64,000 bases of DNA from Streptomyces fungicidicus (GTDB lineage: Bacteria > Actinomycetota > Actinomycetes > Streptomycetales > Streptomycetaceae). The notes under the pieces are model-generated. The model was not told the DNA's origin and made no database searches. It was given only the letters and a program-made list of their open reading frames with translations. Both the position numbers and the translations under genes were made by a program. Shown here one piece after another: positions 23,804-33,846 of this stretch; the stretch's first letter is position 1; the number at the start of each line of letters is the position of its first letter. The DNA lies in contig NZ_CP023407.1 of the NCBI RefSeq assembly GCF_003665435.1, positions 2,418,001 through 2,482,000 of the forward strand, written 5' to 3'.

Positions 23804-24283
23804 CGGGATCGCTCTGCGGCGCGGCGCCAGGTGGTGGGTGGGGCGGGGCCGGGTCGGGGGTGGACGTCCTCGGACTGGCGCGACTGCCCCGGCTGGAATA
23901 CGTCGGGGGCGCGGACGCGCCAGCCACTGCGGGCGGCCACCCCCGCCCCGTCCCCTCCACGCCGTCGGCGGCCACCCGCTGCACCCGCCGTCTCCACGGG
24001 CAGCCCCACACCCGCCCTCCACAGGCAGCCGCACCTCCGCGAGCCGCCGCGCACCTCCGCCCTCCGCAGGCCGCCGCACCTCCGCGAGCCGCCGCGCACC
24101 TCCGCCCTCCGCGGGCTCCCGCGCCTCCGCCCTCCGCGGGCCCCCGCGCCTCCGCTCTCCGCGGGCAGTCGTGCCGCTGGGGCGGCACGGGTGGGCGCGA
24201 CGGCGCCCCGTGAGCGCCGGGCTGCGCGACACCCCCCGGCACGCACCCACGCCGGGTTACTGGGGGCCGCGGGGGGGGGGCGG
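23804..24283. repeat. Non-coding C-rich region with tandem repeats
   Basis: The 480 bases carry no recognisable gene. At 24029-24118 a 45-bp unit (starting CCGCACCTCCGCGAGCC) occurs twice in tandem with only one or two changes. Two degenerate 25-bp units (24116-24140 and 24141-24165, sharing CCCGCGCCTCCG and CTCCGCGGG) follow. The plus strand is strongly C-rich. Open frames in all directions simply translate the repeat. Confidence 0.6.
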
Positions 24284-24940
24284 TCAGGTGCACCACCACA
24301 GGAAACGGTCGCACGTCTCCGACGGCTCGGGTTCAGGCTCGGGCTCGGGCTCCTGCGTGGTCGGCTCGGGCGTCTCCGGCTCAGGAGGAGGCTCCGCCGG
24401 AGCCGAGGACGTCGTCGGATCCGCCGCCGGGGGCGGCTCCGCGGGCGAGGACGGCGCCTCCGAGGCGCTCTCGGTCTCCGCCTCCTTCGACTCCTTCTCC
24501 GAAGGAGACCCGCCGGCCGACGGCGAGCCGGAGACCTCCGCGCGGGGCGACTCCCCCGGAGTCACCGCGCCGGCGCCCGCCGACTCCGACGGCTTCACCT
24601 TCGTCGCGCCGCCGTCCGTGGACTCCTCCCCCGCCACCGCCGGCTCCGGCTTCGCCCCCGGCGCGTCCAGGCCCAGTTCCGCGAGGCTCAGTCCGCCCGC
24701 CGCGAGCACGAAGCCCGCCACGACGAGCAGCGTGCGGTTGCGCCGCCGGCGGTGCGCCGCGGCCTTGCGGTCCCGACGGCTCTCCCCCGGGGAGAGGTCG
24801 TCGCCGCCGGCCTCGGCGGTCTCGGCGTCGGGCTCGTCCGACGGCAGGGGGGAGACGGGAGGCGTCTCCACGGGCGTGCCGCAGCCGGGGCAGGCCAAGG
24901 CGCCGTTGAGGTGCCGTCGGCACGGCTGGCAAAAGTCCAT
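24284..24940 (-). CDS. SCO2400-type zinc-ribbon membrane protein
   Basis: The 218-residue protein starts with a zinc ribbon, two CxxC knuckles (FCQPCRRHLNGALACPGCG, residues 3-21). A charged linker, one membrane helix (about 68-90) and a long extracellular tail follow, rich in Pro, Glu, Ser and Thr and ending in an EPEPEPEP run and SETCDRFLWWCT. The family is named after an S. coelicolor gene and has no known function. The layout suggests a cytoplasmic metal-binding knob joined to a flexible outer tail whose two C-terminal cysteines could form a disulphide. It is divergent from the sugar-acid operon. Confidence 0.8.
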   Translation of the reverse strand: MDFCQPCRRHLNGALACPGCGTPVETPPVSPLPSDEPDAETAEAGGDDLSPGESRRDRKAAAHRRRRNRTLLVVAGFVLAAGGLSLAELGLDAPGAKPEPAVAGEESTDGGATKVKPSESAGAGAVTPGESPRAEVSGSPSAGGSPSEKESKEAETESASEAPSSPAEPPPAADPTTSSAPAEPPPEPETPEPTTQEPEPEPEPEPSETCDRFLWWCT

Positions 24941-25018
24941 GACGCGGGAAGGTTAGGTTCCGTTCAGGTCCGCTTCCTAGCCCTTGTTGTGAAGGTTTGG
25001 CGCAGACCAATGCTCAAT

Positions 25019-25039
25019 GGTTTCGAAACTGCCGAAACC
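25019..25039 (+). promoter_or_regulatory. Inverted repeat upstream of the dehydratase promoter
   Basis: GGTTTCG (25019-25025) and CGAAACC (25033-25039) form a perfect 7-bp inverted repeat with a 7-base spacer, ending 18 bases before the -35 hexamer at 25057. It has the TTTCG/CGAAA look of operators for sugar-acid regulators. Its position upstream suggests an activator or an auxiliary site. Confidence 0.4.
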
Positions 25040-25056
25040 GTTATGCGCGAGACCCA

Positions 25057-25123
25057 TTGACACCCCCGCCACCCCGTCCTTACTGTCACGCCAGCATTTC
25101 GAACGTGTGCCGAAATATCGAAC
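25057..25123 (+). promoter_or_regulatory. Promoter and operator of the sugar-acid operon
   Basis: TTGACA (25057-25062) and TACTGT (25081-25086) are 18 bases apart, a good vegetative promoter. Downstream at 25108-25123 lies TGCCGAAATATCGAAC, a half-conserved copy of the 16-bp inverted repeat found at 36574 and 63363, with an extra TTCGAACG at 25098-25105. The position past the start point suits a repressor. Confidence 0.6.
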
Positions 25124-25181
25124 ACGTCGAACCGCGGACAACGTTGACAGGGTCCACCACCACAGCGAGGGGCTAACTGCC

Positions 25182-26345
25182 GTGCGCATCACCGGAATCA
25201 GCACACACGTGGTCGGGACGCCGTGGCGCAACCTGACCTACGTCCAGGTGCACACCGACGAGGGGATCACCGGAGTCGGCGAGACCCGGATGCTGGGCCA
25301 CACCGACGCCCTCCTGGGTTACCTGAAGGAAGCCGAGGTCAACCATATTCTCGGCGCCGATCCGTTCGCTGTCGAGGACCTGGTCCGCCGGATGAAGTAC
25401 GGCGACTACGGCCGCGCCGGCGAGATCGTGATGTCCGGTATCGCCGTCGTCGAGATGGCCTGCTGGGACATCAAGGGCAAGGCCCTCGGCGTGCCCGTCT
25501 GGCAGCTGCTGGGCGGCAAGGTCACCGACAAGGTCAAGGCGTACGCCAACGGCTGGTACACCACCGAGCGCACCCCGGAGGCGTACCACAAGGCCGCGAA
25601 GACGGTCATGGAGCGCGGCTACCGGGCGCTGAAGATCGATCCGTTCGGCACCGGGCACTTCGAGCTGGACCACGAGCAGAGCCTGTACGCGGTCTCGCTG
25701 ATCGAGGCGGTGCGGGACGCGATCGGCCCGGACGCCGAGCTGATGCTGGAGATGCACGGCCGCTTCTCCCCGGCCACCGCCGTCCGTCTCGCGCACGAGC
25801 TCGCGCCGTTCAAGCCGGCGTGGCTGGAGGAGCCGGTCCCGCCGGAGAACCTCAAGGCGCTGGAGAAGGTCGCCGCGAAGGTCGACGTGCCCCTCGCCAC
25901 CGGCGAACGCATCCACGACCGCATCGAGTTCCGCGAGCTGTTCGAGAGCCAGGCCGTCGACATCCTCCAGCCGGACGTCGGCCACATCGGCGGCATCTGG
26001 GAGACCCGCAAGCTCGCCGCGACCGCCGAGACCCACTACATGCTGGTCGCCCCGCACAACGTCGGCGGCCCCGTGCTCACCGCCGCGTCCCTCCAGGTCG
26101 GCTTCACCTCGCCGAACTTCAAGATCCTGGAGCACTTCAACGACTTCGCGGACGCGGAGATCAAGAAGGTGGTGAAGGGCGCGCCGCAGGTGGACCCGGA
26201 GGACGGGTGCTTCCACCTCTCCGACGCCCCCGGTCTCGGCGTGGAGCTGGACGTCGACGCGGCGGCCGAGTTCCCGCAGCAGCAGGCCCGGTTCGACCTC
26301 TGGGCCGAGGGCTGGGAGCAGCGCAAGCCCAAGGGCACCAAGTGA
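25182..26345 (+). CDS. Enolase-superfamily dehydratase (galactonate/gluconate dehydratase-like)
   Basis: The 387-residue protein belongs to the mandelate racemase branch of the enolase superfamily. It has metal ligands in LMLEMHGRF, WLEEPVPPE and TGERIHDR, the catalytic His in EMHGRF and the His of PDVGHIGG. The His of the H-G-R-F type resembles D-galactonate dehydratase, which removes water from an aldonate to give a 2-keto-3-deoxy acid; the first ligand is Glu where DgoD has Asp, so the substrate may differ. The start is GTG 25182 behind GAGGGG. Its stop overlaps the dehydrogenase start (GTGA). Confidence 0.88.
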   Translation: MRITGISTHVVGTPWRNLTYVQVHTDEGITGVGETRMLGHTDALLGYLKEAEVNHILGADPFAVEDLVRRMKYGDYGRAGEIVMSGIAVVEMACWDIKGKALGVPVWQLLGGKVTDKVKAYANGWYTTERTPEAYHKAAKTVMERGYRALKIDPFGTGHFELDHEQSLYAVSLIEAVRDAIGPDAELMLEMHGRFSPATAVRLAHELAPFKPAWLEEPVPPENLKALEKVAAKVDVPLATGERIHDRIEFRELFESQAVDILQPDVGHIGGIWETRKLAATAETHYMLVAPHNVGGPVLTAASLQVGFTSPNFKILEHFNDFADAEIKKVVKGAPQVDPEDGCFHLSDAPGLGVELDVDAAAEFPQQQARFDLWAEGWEQRKPKGTK

Positions 26346-27346
26346 GCACCGCCGTCGTAGTGGAGGGCCCGGGCGAGCACCGCCTGGTCCCGCACGAGCC
26401 GCGCGAGCCCGGTCCCGGTGAGGCGCTGGTCCGGGTGCACGCGGCCGGGATCTGCGGCAGCGACCGCGAGGTGTACCAGGGCAACCGGCCCGAGGGGTAC
26501 GTGCGTTACCCGCTGACGCCGGGACACGAGTGGTCCGGCACCGTGGAGCGGGTGGGCGCCGGGGTGCCGGAGGCGCTCGTCGGCCGCAAGGTGGTCGGCG
26601 AGGGGTTCCGGAACTGCCAGGTCTGCGACCGCTGTCACGCCGGTGAGACGACGCTGTGCTCGGCGGGCTACGAGGAGACCGGGTTCACCCAGCCGGGTGC
26701 CATGGCCGCCACGCTGACCCTCCCGGCCCGGCTGCTGCACGTGCTGCCCGGCGACGCCGACCTGAGCGCCGCCGCGCTGCTCGAGCCCGCCGCCTGCATC
26801 GCCGCAGCCGCGCTGAAGGCGAACGCCGTGCCCGGTGAGCGGGTGGCGGTGGTCGGCACCGGCACGCTGGGGATGTTCGCCGTGCAGTTCCTGCGCGCCA
26901 ACTCCCCCTCGGAGCTGCTGGTGGTGGGCTCCCGGGACGACCGCGAGGCGCTGTCCCGGCAGTACGGGGCCACCGACTTCCGCACCAAGGACCGCGAACT
27001 GCCGGACGACTTCGACGTGGTGATCGAGACCGCCGGGTCCGCCGACGCGGCCCGTACGGCGGCCTCGCTGCTGCGGCGCGGCGGCCGGCTGGTCCTCACC
27101 GGCATCCCCGCGCCGGGCGCCGACGGGCTCGACCCGACGGACCTGGTGGTACGGCAGCTGGAGGTGCACACCGTCTTCGGCGCACCGCCGGACGCCTGGG
27201 CGCACACCGTGCGGGTCTTCGCCGCCGGGCTGCTCGACCCGCTCCCGCTGGTGACCCACGAACTGCCGCTCGACGAGTTCCCGCGCGCCATCGAACTGGT
27301 GGGATCGGGCGACCCGAAGGTGGGCAAGGTCCTGCTGCGTCCCTAG
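26342..27346 (+). CDS. Zinc-containing alcohol/polyol dehydrogenase (MDR)
   Basis: This 334-residue medium-chain dehydrogenase has the catalytic-zinc residues in GICGSDREVYQ and GHEWSG. Its structural-zinc loop (CQVCDRCHAGETTLC) has four Cys, and the Rossmann motif is VAVVGTGTLGMFAVQF. Such enzymes oxidise sugar or polyol hydroxyls with NAD(P), like L-threonine-3-dehydrogenase or galactitol/L-galactonate dehydrogenase. It overlaps the upstream dehydratase by four bases, so both act in one pathway, most simply oxidation plus dehydration of a sugar acid. A hairpin follows the stop. Confidence 0.9.
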   Translation: MSTAVVVEGPGEHRLVPHEPREPGPGEALVRVHAAGICGSDREVYQGNRPEGYVRYPLTPGHEWSGTVERVGAGVPEALVGRKVVGEGFRNCQVCDRCHAGETTLCSAGYEETGFTQPGAMAATLTLPARLLHVLPGDADLSAAALLEPAACIAAAALKANAVPGERVAVVGTGTLGMFAVQFLRANSPSELLVVGSRDDREALSRQYGATDFRTKDRELPDDFDVVIETAGSADAARTAASLLRRGGRLVLTGIPAPGADGLDPTDLVVRQLEVHTVFGAPPDAWAHTVRVFAAGLLDPLPLVTHELPLDEFPRAIELVGSGDPKVGKVLLRP

Positions 27347-27349
27347 CGC

Positions 27350-27380
27350 GGGTGCCGGTACGGCCTTCGTGCCGGCACCC
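27350..27380 (+). terminator. Hairpin after the dehydrogenase gene
   Basis: GGGTGCCGG (27350-27358) pairs perfectly with CCGGCACCC (27372-27380) around a 13-base loop, four bases after the stop codon. It probably ends or attenuates the dehydratase-dehydrogenase message before the next gene, which carries its own operator-like element at 27417. Confidence 0.6.
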
Positions 27381-27416
27381 GTCCGCCGCCGAGTCGTACC
27401 CCGAGCCGCGAACTTC

Positions 27417-27432
27417 GTCCGAAATACCGAAC
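27417..27432 (+). promoter_or_regulatory. Operator-like element before the TIM-barrel gene
   Basis: GTCCGA-AATA-CCGAAC matches the 16-bp repeats at 25108, 36574 and 63363; CCGAAATACCGAACAC is 15/16 identical to 25110-25125. It ends 14 bases before the GTG start, just upstream of the AAAGGA ribosome-binding site. No clear -10/-35 pair is visible. Confidence 0.5.
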
Positions 27433-27446
27433 ACAAAGGACACCCC

Positions 27447-28415
27447 GTGACCGACGCCTCCGCCCGCGCACCCCGCAGGCCCGGTGAGCAGACCCTCAGC
27501 GCGCTCGGCATGAGCGCGCCCGCCCCCGACCCCGCCGACGCCTCGCCGCACGCCTTCCCCGGCGGGGGCCGCTGGCGCACCGAGGTCCCCTCGTGCGAGG
27601 GGCCCGAGGCGCTCGCGGTGGTGCTGAAGGAGGCCTCGCGCCTCGATGTGCCGATCCACCGGATCAGCCAGGGCAGCGGCGTGTGGATGCTGACCGACGC
27701 CGAGATCACCGAGATGGCCGAGGCCACCGCGGAGCGGGACATCGAGCTCTGCCTGTTCACCGGCCCGCGCGGCACCTGGGACATCGGCGGCTCCACCCGC
27801 ACCGACTCGGGCGGCGCCGGGCTGCGCGCCCGGGGCCACGACGCGGTCGCCGGCTGTGTCGAGGACGCCGTCCGGGCGACGGAGCTGGGCGTCAAGTGCC
27901 TGCTCGTCGCCGACGAGGGCGTGCTGTGGACGCTGCACCGGGCGCGTGCGGCCGGGCTGCTCCCGGCCGACACCACGCTGAAGGTCTCCGCGCTCGTCGG
28001 ACCGGTCAACCCGGCCGCGTACGCGGTCTACGAGCGGCTCGGCGCCGACTCGATCAACGTGCCCAGCGATCTGACGCTCGCCCATCTCACCGAGATACGA
28101 CGGGTTTCGGCCACTCCGATGGACATGTACATCGAGGCGCCCGACGACCTCGGCGGCTATGTGCGGATGTACGAGGTCGCCGAACTCATCCGGCGCGGCG
28201 CCCCGTTGTATCTGAAGTTCGGCCTGGCCAAGGCGCCCGGGATCTATCCGTACGGGCACCACATGCGGGAGCTGACCCTGGCGACCGCGAAGGAGCGTGT
28301 GCGGCGCGGCCGGCTCGCCCTCGATCTGCTGGCCCGCCACGGCGCGGACGGCGACATGGCACCGCTCGGTTCGCGGCTTCCGGGCGATCTGAACCGGTTC
28401 GACGCCTCGTCATAA
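27447..28415 (+). CDS. TIM-barrel protein, distant U32-peptidase-like, of sugar-acid locus
   Basis: I do not recognise a defined function. The 322-residue soluble protein has alternating helices and strands of a TIM barrel with conserved-looking segments [34 protein letters not shown] and [20 protein letters not shown]. Similar proteins are loosely called U32-type peptidases, but no peptidase residues are evident; an aldolase or isomerase acting on a sugar acid fits the context better. The start is GTG 27447 with AAAGGA seven bases upstream. It lies between the sugar-acid enzymes and the monosaccharide importer on the same strand and has its own copy of the shared operator. Confidence 0.6.
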   Translation: MTDASARAPRRPGEQTLSALGMSAPAPDPADASPHAFPGGGRWRTEVPSCEGPEALAVVLKEASRLDVPIHRISQGSGVWMLTDAEITEMAEATAERDIELCLFTGPRGTWDIGGSTRTDSGGAGLRARGHDAVAGCVEDAVRATELGVKCLLVADEGVLWTLHRARAAGLLPADTTLKVSALVGPVNPAAYAVYERLGADSINVPSDLTLAHLTEIRRVSATPMDMYIEAPDDLGGYVRMYEVAELIRRGAPLYLKFGLAKAPGIYPYGHHMRELTLATAKERVRRGRLALDLLARHGADGDMAPLGSRLPGDLNRFDASS

Positions 28416-28543
28416 CGTTCCGGAAACTCGGCTTCACAGAAGTAGACACAGCCGCGCACAATCGCACACACCTCGTCTCGGGCTCCCCGGAAACACCGTC
28501 GCTCGCCCAGGCCGACCCCGCACACACATCAAGGATGATGATC

Positions 28544-29656
28544 ATGCGTAATCGCAGAGCCGCACTCGCCGCCGTCGCCTCGGCCGCCTCCCTCGCCCTG
28601 ACCCTGACCGCCTGCGGCCAGAACAGCGAGGGCGGCAGCGAGGAGGACAAGGGCAGCTCCAAGGGGGCCACCGTCGGCATCGCGATGCCGACGAAGTCCT
28701 CCGAGCGCTGGATCGCCGACGGCAACAACGTCGTGCAGAACCTGAAGGCCAAGGGCTTCAAGACCAAGCTGGTCTTCGGCGAGGACGAGCCCGACCAGCA
28801 GGTCTCGCAGATCGAGAACATGATCACGCAGGGCGTGGACGCGCTGATCGTGGCGGCCATCGACAACAAGTCGCTGAACAACGTGCTCCAGCAGGCCGCC
28901 GACGCGGACATCCCGGTGATCTCCTACGACCGGCTCATCCTCGGCACCGAGAACGTCGACTACTACGCCTCCTTCGACAACGAGAAGGTCGGCGAGCTCC
29001 AGGGCACCTACATCGTCGAGAAGCTCGGCCTGAAGGACGGCGGCGAGAAGGGCCCCTTCAACCTCGAGCTGTTCGCCGGCTCCAACGACGACAACAACAC
29101 CCGCTACTTCTTCCAGGGCGCGATGAACGTCCTGCAGCCGTACATCGACAAGAAGCAGCTCGTCGTCAAGTCCGGCCAGACGGAGCTGACCCAGGTCACC
29201 ACGCTCCGCTGGGACGGCGCCACCGCGCAGCGCCGCATGGACGACATCCTCACCAAGTCCTACAAGAGCGGCCGGGTCGACGCGGTGCTCTCGCCGTACG
29301 ACGGCATCTCCATCGGCATCATCTCGGCGCTGAAGTCCGACGGCTACGGCTCCAAGGACAAGCCGCTGCCGGTCGTCACCGGCCAGGACGCCGAGGTCGC
29401 CTCGGTGAAGTCGATCATCGACGACCAGCAGTCGATGACCGTCTACAAGGACACCCGCGAGCTCGCCAAGGTGGCCACCAACATGGTGGACGCGCTGCTC
29501 AACGACAAGAAGCCCGAGACCAACGACACCAAGACCTACGACAACGGGGCGAAGGTCGTGCCGGCCTACCTGCTGGAGCCGGTCGCGGTCGACAAGGCCA
29601 ACTACCAGGCGGAGGTCGTCGACTCCGGCTACATCAAGGAAAGCGACCTCAAGTAA
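28544..29656 (+). CDS. chvE: Monosaccharide ABC importer, binding lipoprotein (ChvE/XylF type)
   Basis: The 370-residue lipoprotein (lipobox LTAC, Cys24) has a type-I periplasmic sugar-binding fold (about 45-350). Typical segments are [40 protein letters not shown] and [15 protein letters not shown]. This is the branch called multiple monosaccharide or xylose binding protein (ChvE, XylF). It captures a free sugar outside the membrane for the importer encoded next. AAGGA lies eight bases before ATG 28544; two ATGs just upstream overlap the ribosome-binding site and are unlikely. Xylose, arabinose and galactose are all possible ligands. Confidence 0.92.
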   Translation: MRNRRAALAAVASAASLALTLTACGQNSEGGSEEDKGSSKGATVGIAMPTKSSERWIADGNNVVQNLKAKGFKTKLVFGEDEPDQQVSQIENMITQGVDALIVAAIDNKSLNNVLQQAADADIPVISYDRLILGTENVDYYASFDNEKVGELQGTYIVEKLGLKDGGEKGPFNLELFAGSNDDNNTRYFFQGAMNVLQPYIDKKQLVVKSGQTELTQVTTLRWDGATAQRRMDDILTKSYKSGRVDAVLSPYDGISIGIISALKSDGYGSKDKPLPVVTGQDAEVASVKSIIDDQQSMTVYKDTRELAKVATNMVDALLNDKKPETNDTKTYDNGAKVVPAYLLEPVAVDKANYQAEVVDSGYIKESDLK

Positions 29657-29688
29657 CCGCCGGCCCACACTGATTGGAAGGCACGACC

Positions 29689-31239
29689 ATGGCGGGACCC
29701 GTCCTGGAAATGCGCTCGATCGTCAAGACCTTTCCCGGCGTCAAGGCGCTGTCGGACGTCACGCTGACCGTCCGGCAGGGCGAGGTCCACGCCATCTGCG
29801 GCGAGAACGGCGCCGGGAAGTCCACCCTGATGAAGGTGCTCTCCGGCGTCCATCCGCACGGCAGCTACGAGGGCGAGATCCTCTTCGAGGGGGAGCCCTG
29901 CCGGTTCAAGGACATCCGGGCGAGCGAACAGCACGGCATCGTGATCATCCACCAGGAGCTGGCGCTGGTGCCGTTCCTGTCCCTCGCGGAGAACATCTTC
30001 CTCGGCAACGAGCACGCCACCCGCGGGCTGATCAACTGGAACGAGACCCTGCGGCACGCCAGCGAGCTGCTGCGCCGGGTCGGTCTCAGCGACCACCCGG
30101 AGACCCGCGTCGCCGACATCGGCGTGGGCAAGCAGCAGCTCGTGGAGATCGCCAAGGCGCTCTCCAAGAAGGTGAAGCTGCTCATCCTCGACGAGCCGAC
30201 CGCGGCCCTGAACGACGAGGACAGCGACAAACTCCTGGATCTCATCCTGGAGTTGAAGAAGCAGGGCATCACCTCGATCATCATCTCCCACAAGCTGAAC
30301 GAGATCCGCAAGGTCGCCGACTCGGTGACGATCATCCGGGACGGCCAGTCGATCGAGACGCTCGACGTGAAGGCCCCGGAGACCACCGAGGACCGGATCA
30401 TCAGCGGCATGGTCGGCCGCGACCTCGACCACCGCTTCCCCGAACGCACCCCGCACCAGCCGGAGGAGGGCAAGGCCCCCGCGCTGGAGATCCGCAACTG
30501 GACCGTGCACCACCCGATCGACCAGCAGCGCAAGGTCGTCGACGACGTGTCGATCAGCGTGCGGCGCGGTGAGATCGTCGGTATCGCGGGCCTGATGGGC
30601 GCCGGCCGCACCGAGCTGGCGATGAGCGTCTTCGGCCGGGCCTACGGGCGGCACGCGGCCGGCACCGTCCTGAAGGACGGCCGGGAGATCCGTACGAAGA
30701 CCGTCCCCGAGGCGGTCGGCCACGGCATCGCGTACGTCACCGAGGACCGCAAGCACTACGGCCTCAACCTGCTCGACACCATCAACCGGAACATCTCGCT
30801 GACCGCCCTCGGCAAGGTCGCCAAGCGGGGCGTCGTCGACGAGCACGAGGAACGGCAGGTCTCCGAGCGCTACCGGAAGTCGATGAACATCAAGGCCCCG
30901 ACGGTGTTCGAGCCGGTGGGCAAGCTGTCCGGCGGCAACCAGCAGAAGGTCGTCCTCAGCAAGTGGATCTTCGCCGGTCCGGACGTGCTGATCCTCGACG
31001 AGCCGACCCGCGGCATCGACGTCGGCGCCAAGTACGAGATCTACACGGTCATCGACAAGCTGGCCGCCGAGGGCAAGGCGGTCGTCTTCATCTCCTCCGA
31101 GCTGCCGGAGCTGCTCGGCATGTGCGACCGCATCTACACCATGGCCGCCGGGCGGCTCACGGGTGAGTTCTCGCGGGCCGAGGCCTCGCAGGAATCGCTG
31201 ATGCGCCAGATGACGAAGGACAAAGAGGTAACCCGATGA
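29689..31239 (+). CDS. mmsA: Monosaccharide ABC importer, duplicated ATPase (MmsA type)
   Basis: The 516-residue protein carries two ABC domains in tandem. Domain 1 has Walker [15 protein letters not shown], Walker [14 protein letters not shown] and a non-canonical signature ([13 protein letters not shown]). Domain 2 has a degenerate Walker A ([14 protein letters not shown]), a good signature ([14 protein letters not shown]) and Walker [13 protein letters not shown]. Such asymmetry is normal for sugar importers of this class (XylG, RbsA). GGAAGG lies six bases before ATG 29689. The stop overlaps mmsB by four bases (ATGA). Confidence 0.95.
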   Translation: MAGPVLEMRSIVKTFPGVKALSDVTLTVRQGEVHAICGENGAGKSTLMKVLSGVHPHGSYEGEILFEGEPCRFKDIRASEQHGIVIIHQELALVPFLSLAENIFLGNEHATRGLINWNETLRHASELLRRVGLSDHPETRVADIGVGKQQLVEIAKALSKKVKLLILDEPTAALNDEDSDKLLDLILELKKQGITSIIISHKLNEIRKVADSVTIIRDGQSIETLDVKAPETTEDRIISGMVGRDLDHRFPERTPHQPEEGKAPALEIRNWTVHHPIDQQRKVVDDVSISVRRGEIVGIAGLMGAGRTELAMSVFGRAYGRHAAGTVLKDGREIRTKTVPEAVGHGIAYVTEDRKHYGLNLLDTINRNISLTALGKVAKRGVVDEHEERQVSERYRKSMNIKAPTVFEPVGKLSGGNQQKVVLSKWIFAGPDVLILDEPTRGIDVGAKYEIYTVIDKLAAEGKAVVFISSELPELLGMCDRIYTMAAGRLTGEFSRAEASQESLMRQMTKDKEVTR

Positions 31240-32480
31240 GCACGGATGTGACCGCCAAGAGCCCGGCCCCGGCGCCGCCGGGCGGCACCGGATCGGCCGC
31301 GGGCGGGGGCCTGCTCCACCTGGTGCTGGACGGCCTGCGCCGCAACATGCGCCAGTACGGCATGCTGCTCGCCCTCGGCCTGATCGTGGCGCTGTTCGCC
31401 GTGTGGACCGAAGGCGACCTGCTGCTGCCGCGCAACGTCTCCAACCTGGTCCTGCAGAACAGCTACATCCTGATCCTCGCGATCGGCATGATGCTGGTGA
31501 TCATCGCGGGCCACATCGACCTGTCGGTCGGCTCGCTCACCGCGTTCGTCGGCGCGTTCGCGGCCGTGCTGACGGTGCAGCACGACATACCCTGGCCGCT
31601 CGCCGTGGTGCTGTGCCTGCTGGCCGGCGCCGTCGCGGGCGCGGCGCAGGGCTTCTTCATCGCCTATCTCGGCATACCGTCGTTCATCGTCACCCTGGCC
31701 GGCATGCTGGTCTTCCGCGGGGTGACGGAGATCCTCCTGGAGGGCCAGACCCTCGGCCCGTTCCCGAACGGTCTGCAGAAGATGGGCAACGGCTTCCTGC
31801 CCGAGGCCGGCCCGGAGACGAACTACCACAACATCACCCTGCTGCTGGGCTTCGCGATGGTCGCCTTCGTGATCCTCCAGGAGCTGCGCGACCGCAAGCG
31901 CCAGCAGGAGTTCGCGCTGGACGTGGTGCCGTTCAACCTCTTCCTGCTGAAGCTCGTCGCCATCGCCGCCGCGCTCCTCACGGTCACCCTGCTGCTCGCC
32001 AGCTACAAGGGCGCCCCGATCATCCTGCTGATCCTGGGCGCGCTGGTGGTCGGCTACGGCTACCTCATGCGGAACGCGGTCTTCGGCCGGCACATCTACG
32101 CGATCGGCGGCAACCTGCCGGCGGCGAAGCTGTCCGGTGTGAAGGACAAGAAGGTCACCTTCCTGGTCTTCCTGAACATGGGCGTGCTCGCGGCCCTGGC
32201 GGGTCTGGCGATCGCCGCCCGTCTGAACGCGGCGTCTCCGAAGGCGGGCCTGAACTACGAACTCGAGGCGATCGCCTCGGCGTTCATCGGCGGCGCGTCC
32301 ATGAGCGGCGGTGTCGGCACCGTGCTCGGCGCGATCATCGGCGGTCTCGTCCTCGGCGTGCTGAACAACGGCATGAACCTCCTGAGCGTCGGCACCGACT
32401 GGCAGCAGGTCATCAAGGGCCTCGCCCTGCTGGCCGCGGTCGGCTTCGACGTGTGGAACAAGCGCAAGTCCGGTTCGTAA
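31236..32480 (+). CDS. mmsB: Monosaccharide ABC importer, permease (MmsB type)
   Basis: The 414-residue membrane protein has about ten helices and the XylH/RbsC-family segments [20 protein letters not shown] and [19 protein letters not shown]. It is longer than RbsC (about 320), as is usual for the MmsB/GguB branch, with an extra loop at about 165-225. It forms the membrane channel for the sugar captured by the binding lipoprotein. Translation is coupled to mmsA by the ATGA overlap. A perfect 10-bp hairpin follows nine bases after the stop. Confidence 0.95.
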   Translation: MSTDVTAKSPAPAPPGGTGSAAGGGLLHLVLDGLRRNMRQYGMLLALGLIVALFAVWTEGDLLLPRNVSNLVLQNSYILILAIGMMLVIIAGHIDLSVGSLTAFVGAFAAVLTVQHDIPWPLAVVLCLLAGAVAGAAQGFFIAYLGIPSFIVTLAGMLVFRGVTEILLEGQTLGPFPNGLQKMGNGFLPEAGPETNYHNITLLLGFAMVAFVILQELRDRKRQQEFALDVVPFNLFLLKLVAIAAALLTVTLLLASYKGAPIILLILGALVVGYGYLMRNAVFGRHIYAIGGNLPAAKLSGVKDKKVTFLVFLNMGVLAALAGLAIAARLNAASPKAGLNYELEAIASAFIGGASMSGGVGTVLGAIIGGLVLGVLNNGMNLLSVGTDWQQVIKGLALLAAVGFDVWNKRKSGS

Positions 32481-32488
32481 GTCAGCTC

Positions 32489-32512
32489 GGGCCCCGCCGG
32501 AAGGCGGGGCCC
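32489..32512 (+). terminator. Hairpin between mmsB and the exported epimerase
   Basis: GGGCCCCGCC-GGAA-GGCGGGGCCC is a perfect 10-bp stem with a tetraloop followed by TTT. It should end most transcripts after the importer genes and lower expression of the epimerase 22 bases downstream, or the epimerase relies on read-through. Confidence 0.75.
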
Positions 32513-32533
32513 TTTCCATTTGGGGAGCCGCAC

Positions 32534-33685
32534 ATGGAACTGAACAGACGCACGGTCATCGCGGGAGCCGCGGCGGCCGGTGCCGCCGCCACCGCCCTCG
32601 GCGGTACGGCGCACGCCGCGCACGGCCCGGGGAAGCCGGTGAGGTCGCTCTTCGGCAGGCTCGCCGACGGCACCAAGGTGCACAGCTGGTCGCTGGCGAA
32701 CGGCGGCACCAGGATGAAGGTGCTCTCCTACGGGGGCGTCGTCCAGTCCCTGGAGATCCCCGACCGCCGCGGCCGGTACGCCAACGTCTCCCTCGGCTTC
32801 GGCACCGTCGAGGAGTACGTCGCCTCCAGCCCGTACTTCGGCGCCCTGATCGGCCGCTACGGCAACCGTGTCGGCAAGGGGCGCTTCACCCTCGACGGCA
32901 CGCCGTACCAGCTCTCCGTCAACGACGGCGAGAACAGCCTGCACGGCGGCTCCCAGGGCTTCGACAAGCGGGTCTGGGACGTCGAGCCGTTCACCCGGGG
33001 CTCCGACGTCGGCCTCCACCTGTACTACACCTCCGTCGACGGCGAGATGGGCTACCCGGGCACGCTGCGCACGAAGGTCACCTACACCCTCACCCGGAAC
33101 GGCGGCTGGCGCGTCGACTACGAGGCGACCACCGACCGGGCCACCGTCGTCAACCTCACCAGCCACGTCTACTGGAACCTCGCCGGCGAGGGCAGCGGCT
33201 CCGTCTACGACCACGAGCTGTCCATCGCCGCCTCCCGCTACACGCCGGTCGACCCGGGGCTGATCCCCACGGGCGAACTGGCGCGCGTCGCGGCCACCCC
33301 CTTCGACTTCCGCCGGGCCAAGCCGGTCGGCCGGGACATCCGCACCGCCCACCAGCAGGTGCTGTACGGGCAGGGCTTCGACCACAACTGGGTGCTCGAC
33401 AAGGGCGTCACCAGCCGTCCCGAGCAGGTCGCGCTGCTGCGTGATCCGTCCTCCGGCCGCACCCTGAGGATCGCGACGAACGAGCCGGGCCTGCAGTTCT
33501 ACTCCGGCAACTTCCTCGACGGCACCCTCGTCGGCAGCGGCGGCCGGGTCTACCGGCAGGGCGACGGGCTGTGCCTGGAGACCCAGCACTTCCCGGACTC
33601 GCCGAACCGGCCGTCGTTCCCGTCGACCGTGCTGCGGCCGGGGCAGACGTACCGGACGACGACCGTGCACTCGTTCGGGGCGTGA
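32534..33685 (+). CDS. Tat-exported aldose 1-epimerase
   Basis: The 383-residue protein begins with a twin-arginine signal ([11 protein letters not shown], h-region to about 30, cleavage near AHAAHG). A complete galactose mutarotase fold follows, with His in [14 protein letters not shown] and [11 protein letters not shown] and Glu in [11 protein letters not shown]. Export of a mutarotase next to a sugar importer suggests it supplies the preferred anomer outside the membrane. It is a paralogue of the cytoplasmic galM at 18264. GGGGAG lies about seven bases before the ATG. It sits downstream of a terminator-like hairpin. Confidence 0.9.
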   Translation: MELNRRTVIAGAAAAGAAATALGGTAHAAHGPGKPVRSLFGRLADGTKVHSWSLANGGTRMKVLSYGGVVQSLEIPDRRGRYANVSLGFGTVEEYVASSPYFGALIGRYGNRVGKGRFTLDGTPYQLSVNDGENSLHGGSQGFDKRVWDVEPFTRGSDVGLHLYYTSVDGEMGYPGTLRTKVTYTLTRNGGWRVDYEATTDRATVVNLTSHVYWNLAGEGSGSVYDHELSIAASRYTPVDPGLIPTGELARVAATPFDFRRAKPVGRDIRTAHQQVLYGQGFDHNWVLDKGVTSRPEQVALLRDPSSGRTLRIATNEPGLQFYSGNFLDGTLVGSGGRVYRQGDGLCLETQHFPDSPNRPSFPSTVLRPGQTYRTTTVHSFGA

Positions 33686-33756
33686 GCCCCCGCGCGCCCC
33701 GGCCGTCACATTTTCCTCACATGAGCTGAACGGCCGTGAGCCCCGCTCCGTACTGA

Positions 33757-33790
33757 GGGGTGGCCCGTGCTCCCCCGCGCGGGCCACCCC
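33757..33790 (+). terminator. Terminator before the aminotransferase gene
   Basis: GGGGTGGCCCG (33757-33767) pairs perfectly over 11 bp with CGGGCCACCCC (33780-33790), loop of 12. It separates the sugar operon from the aminotransferase gene. Confidence 0.75.
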
Positions 33791-33846
33791 ACGCATGACG
33801 GGCCCGTCACGTCCCCGGCGGGCCCGCCGCACACGGAGGTCCTCCC

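Noticed and set aside
24029..24165. CRISPR array
   Set aside because: Units are directly adjacent without unique spacers, and no cas gene is near.
23476..24314. Long frames across the C-rich repeat region on both strands
   Set aside because: They translate the tandem repeats and show no domain or start signal.
28416..28543. Fifth copy of the 16-bp operator before the binding lipoprotein
   Set aside because: Only a loose GTTCCGGAAAC-like match is present, without the conserved spacing.
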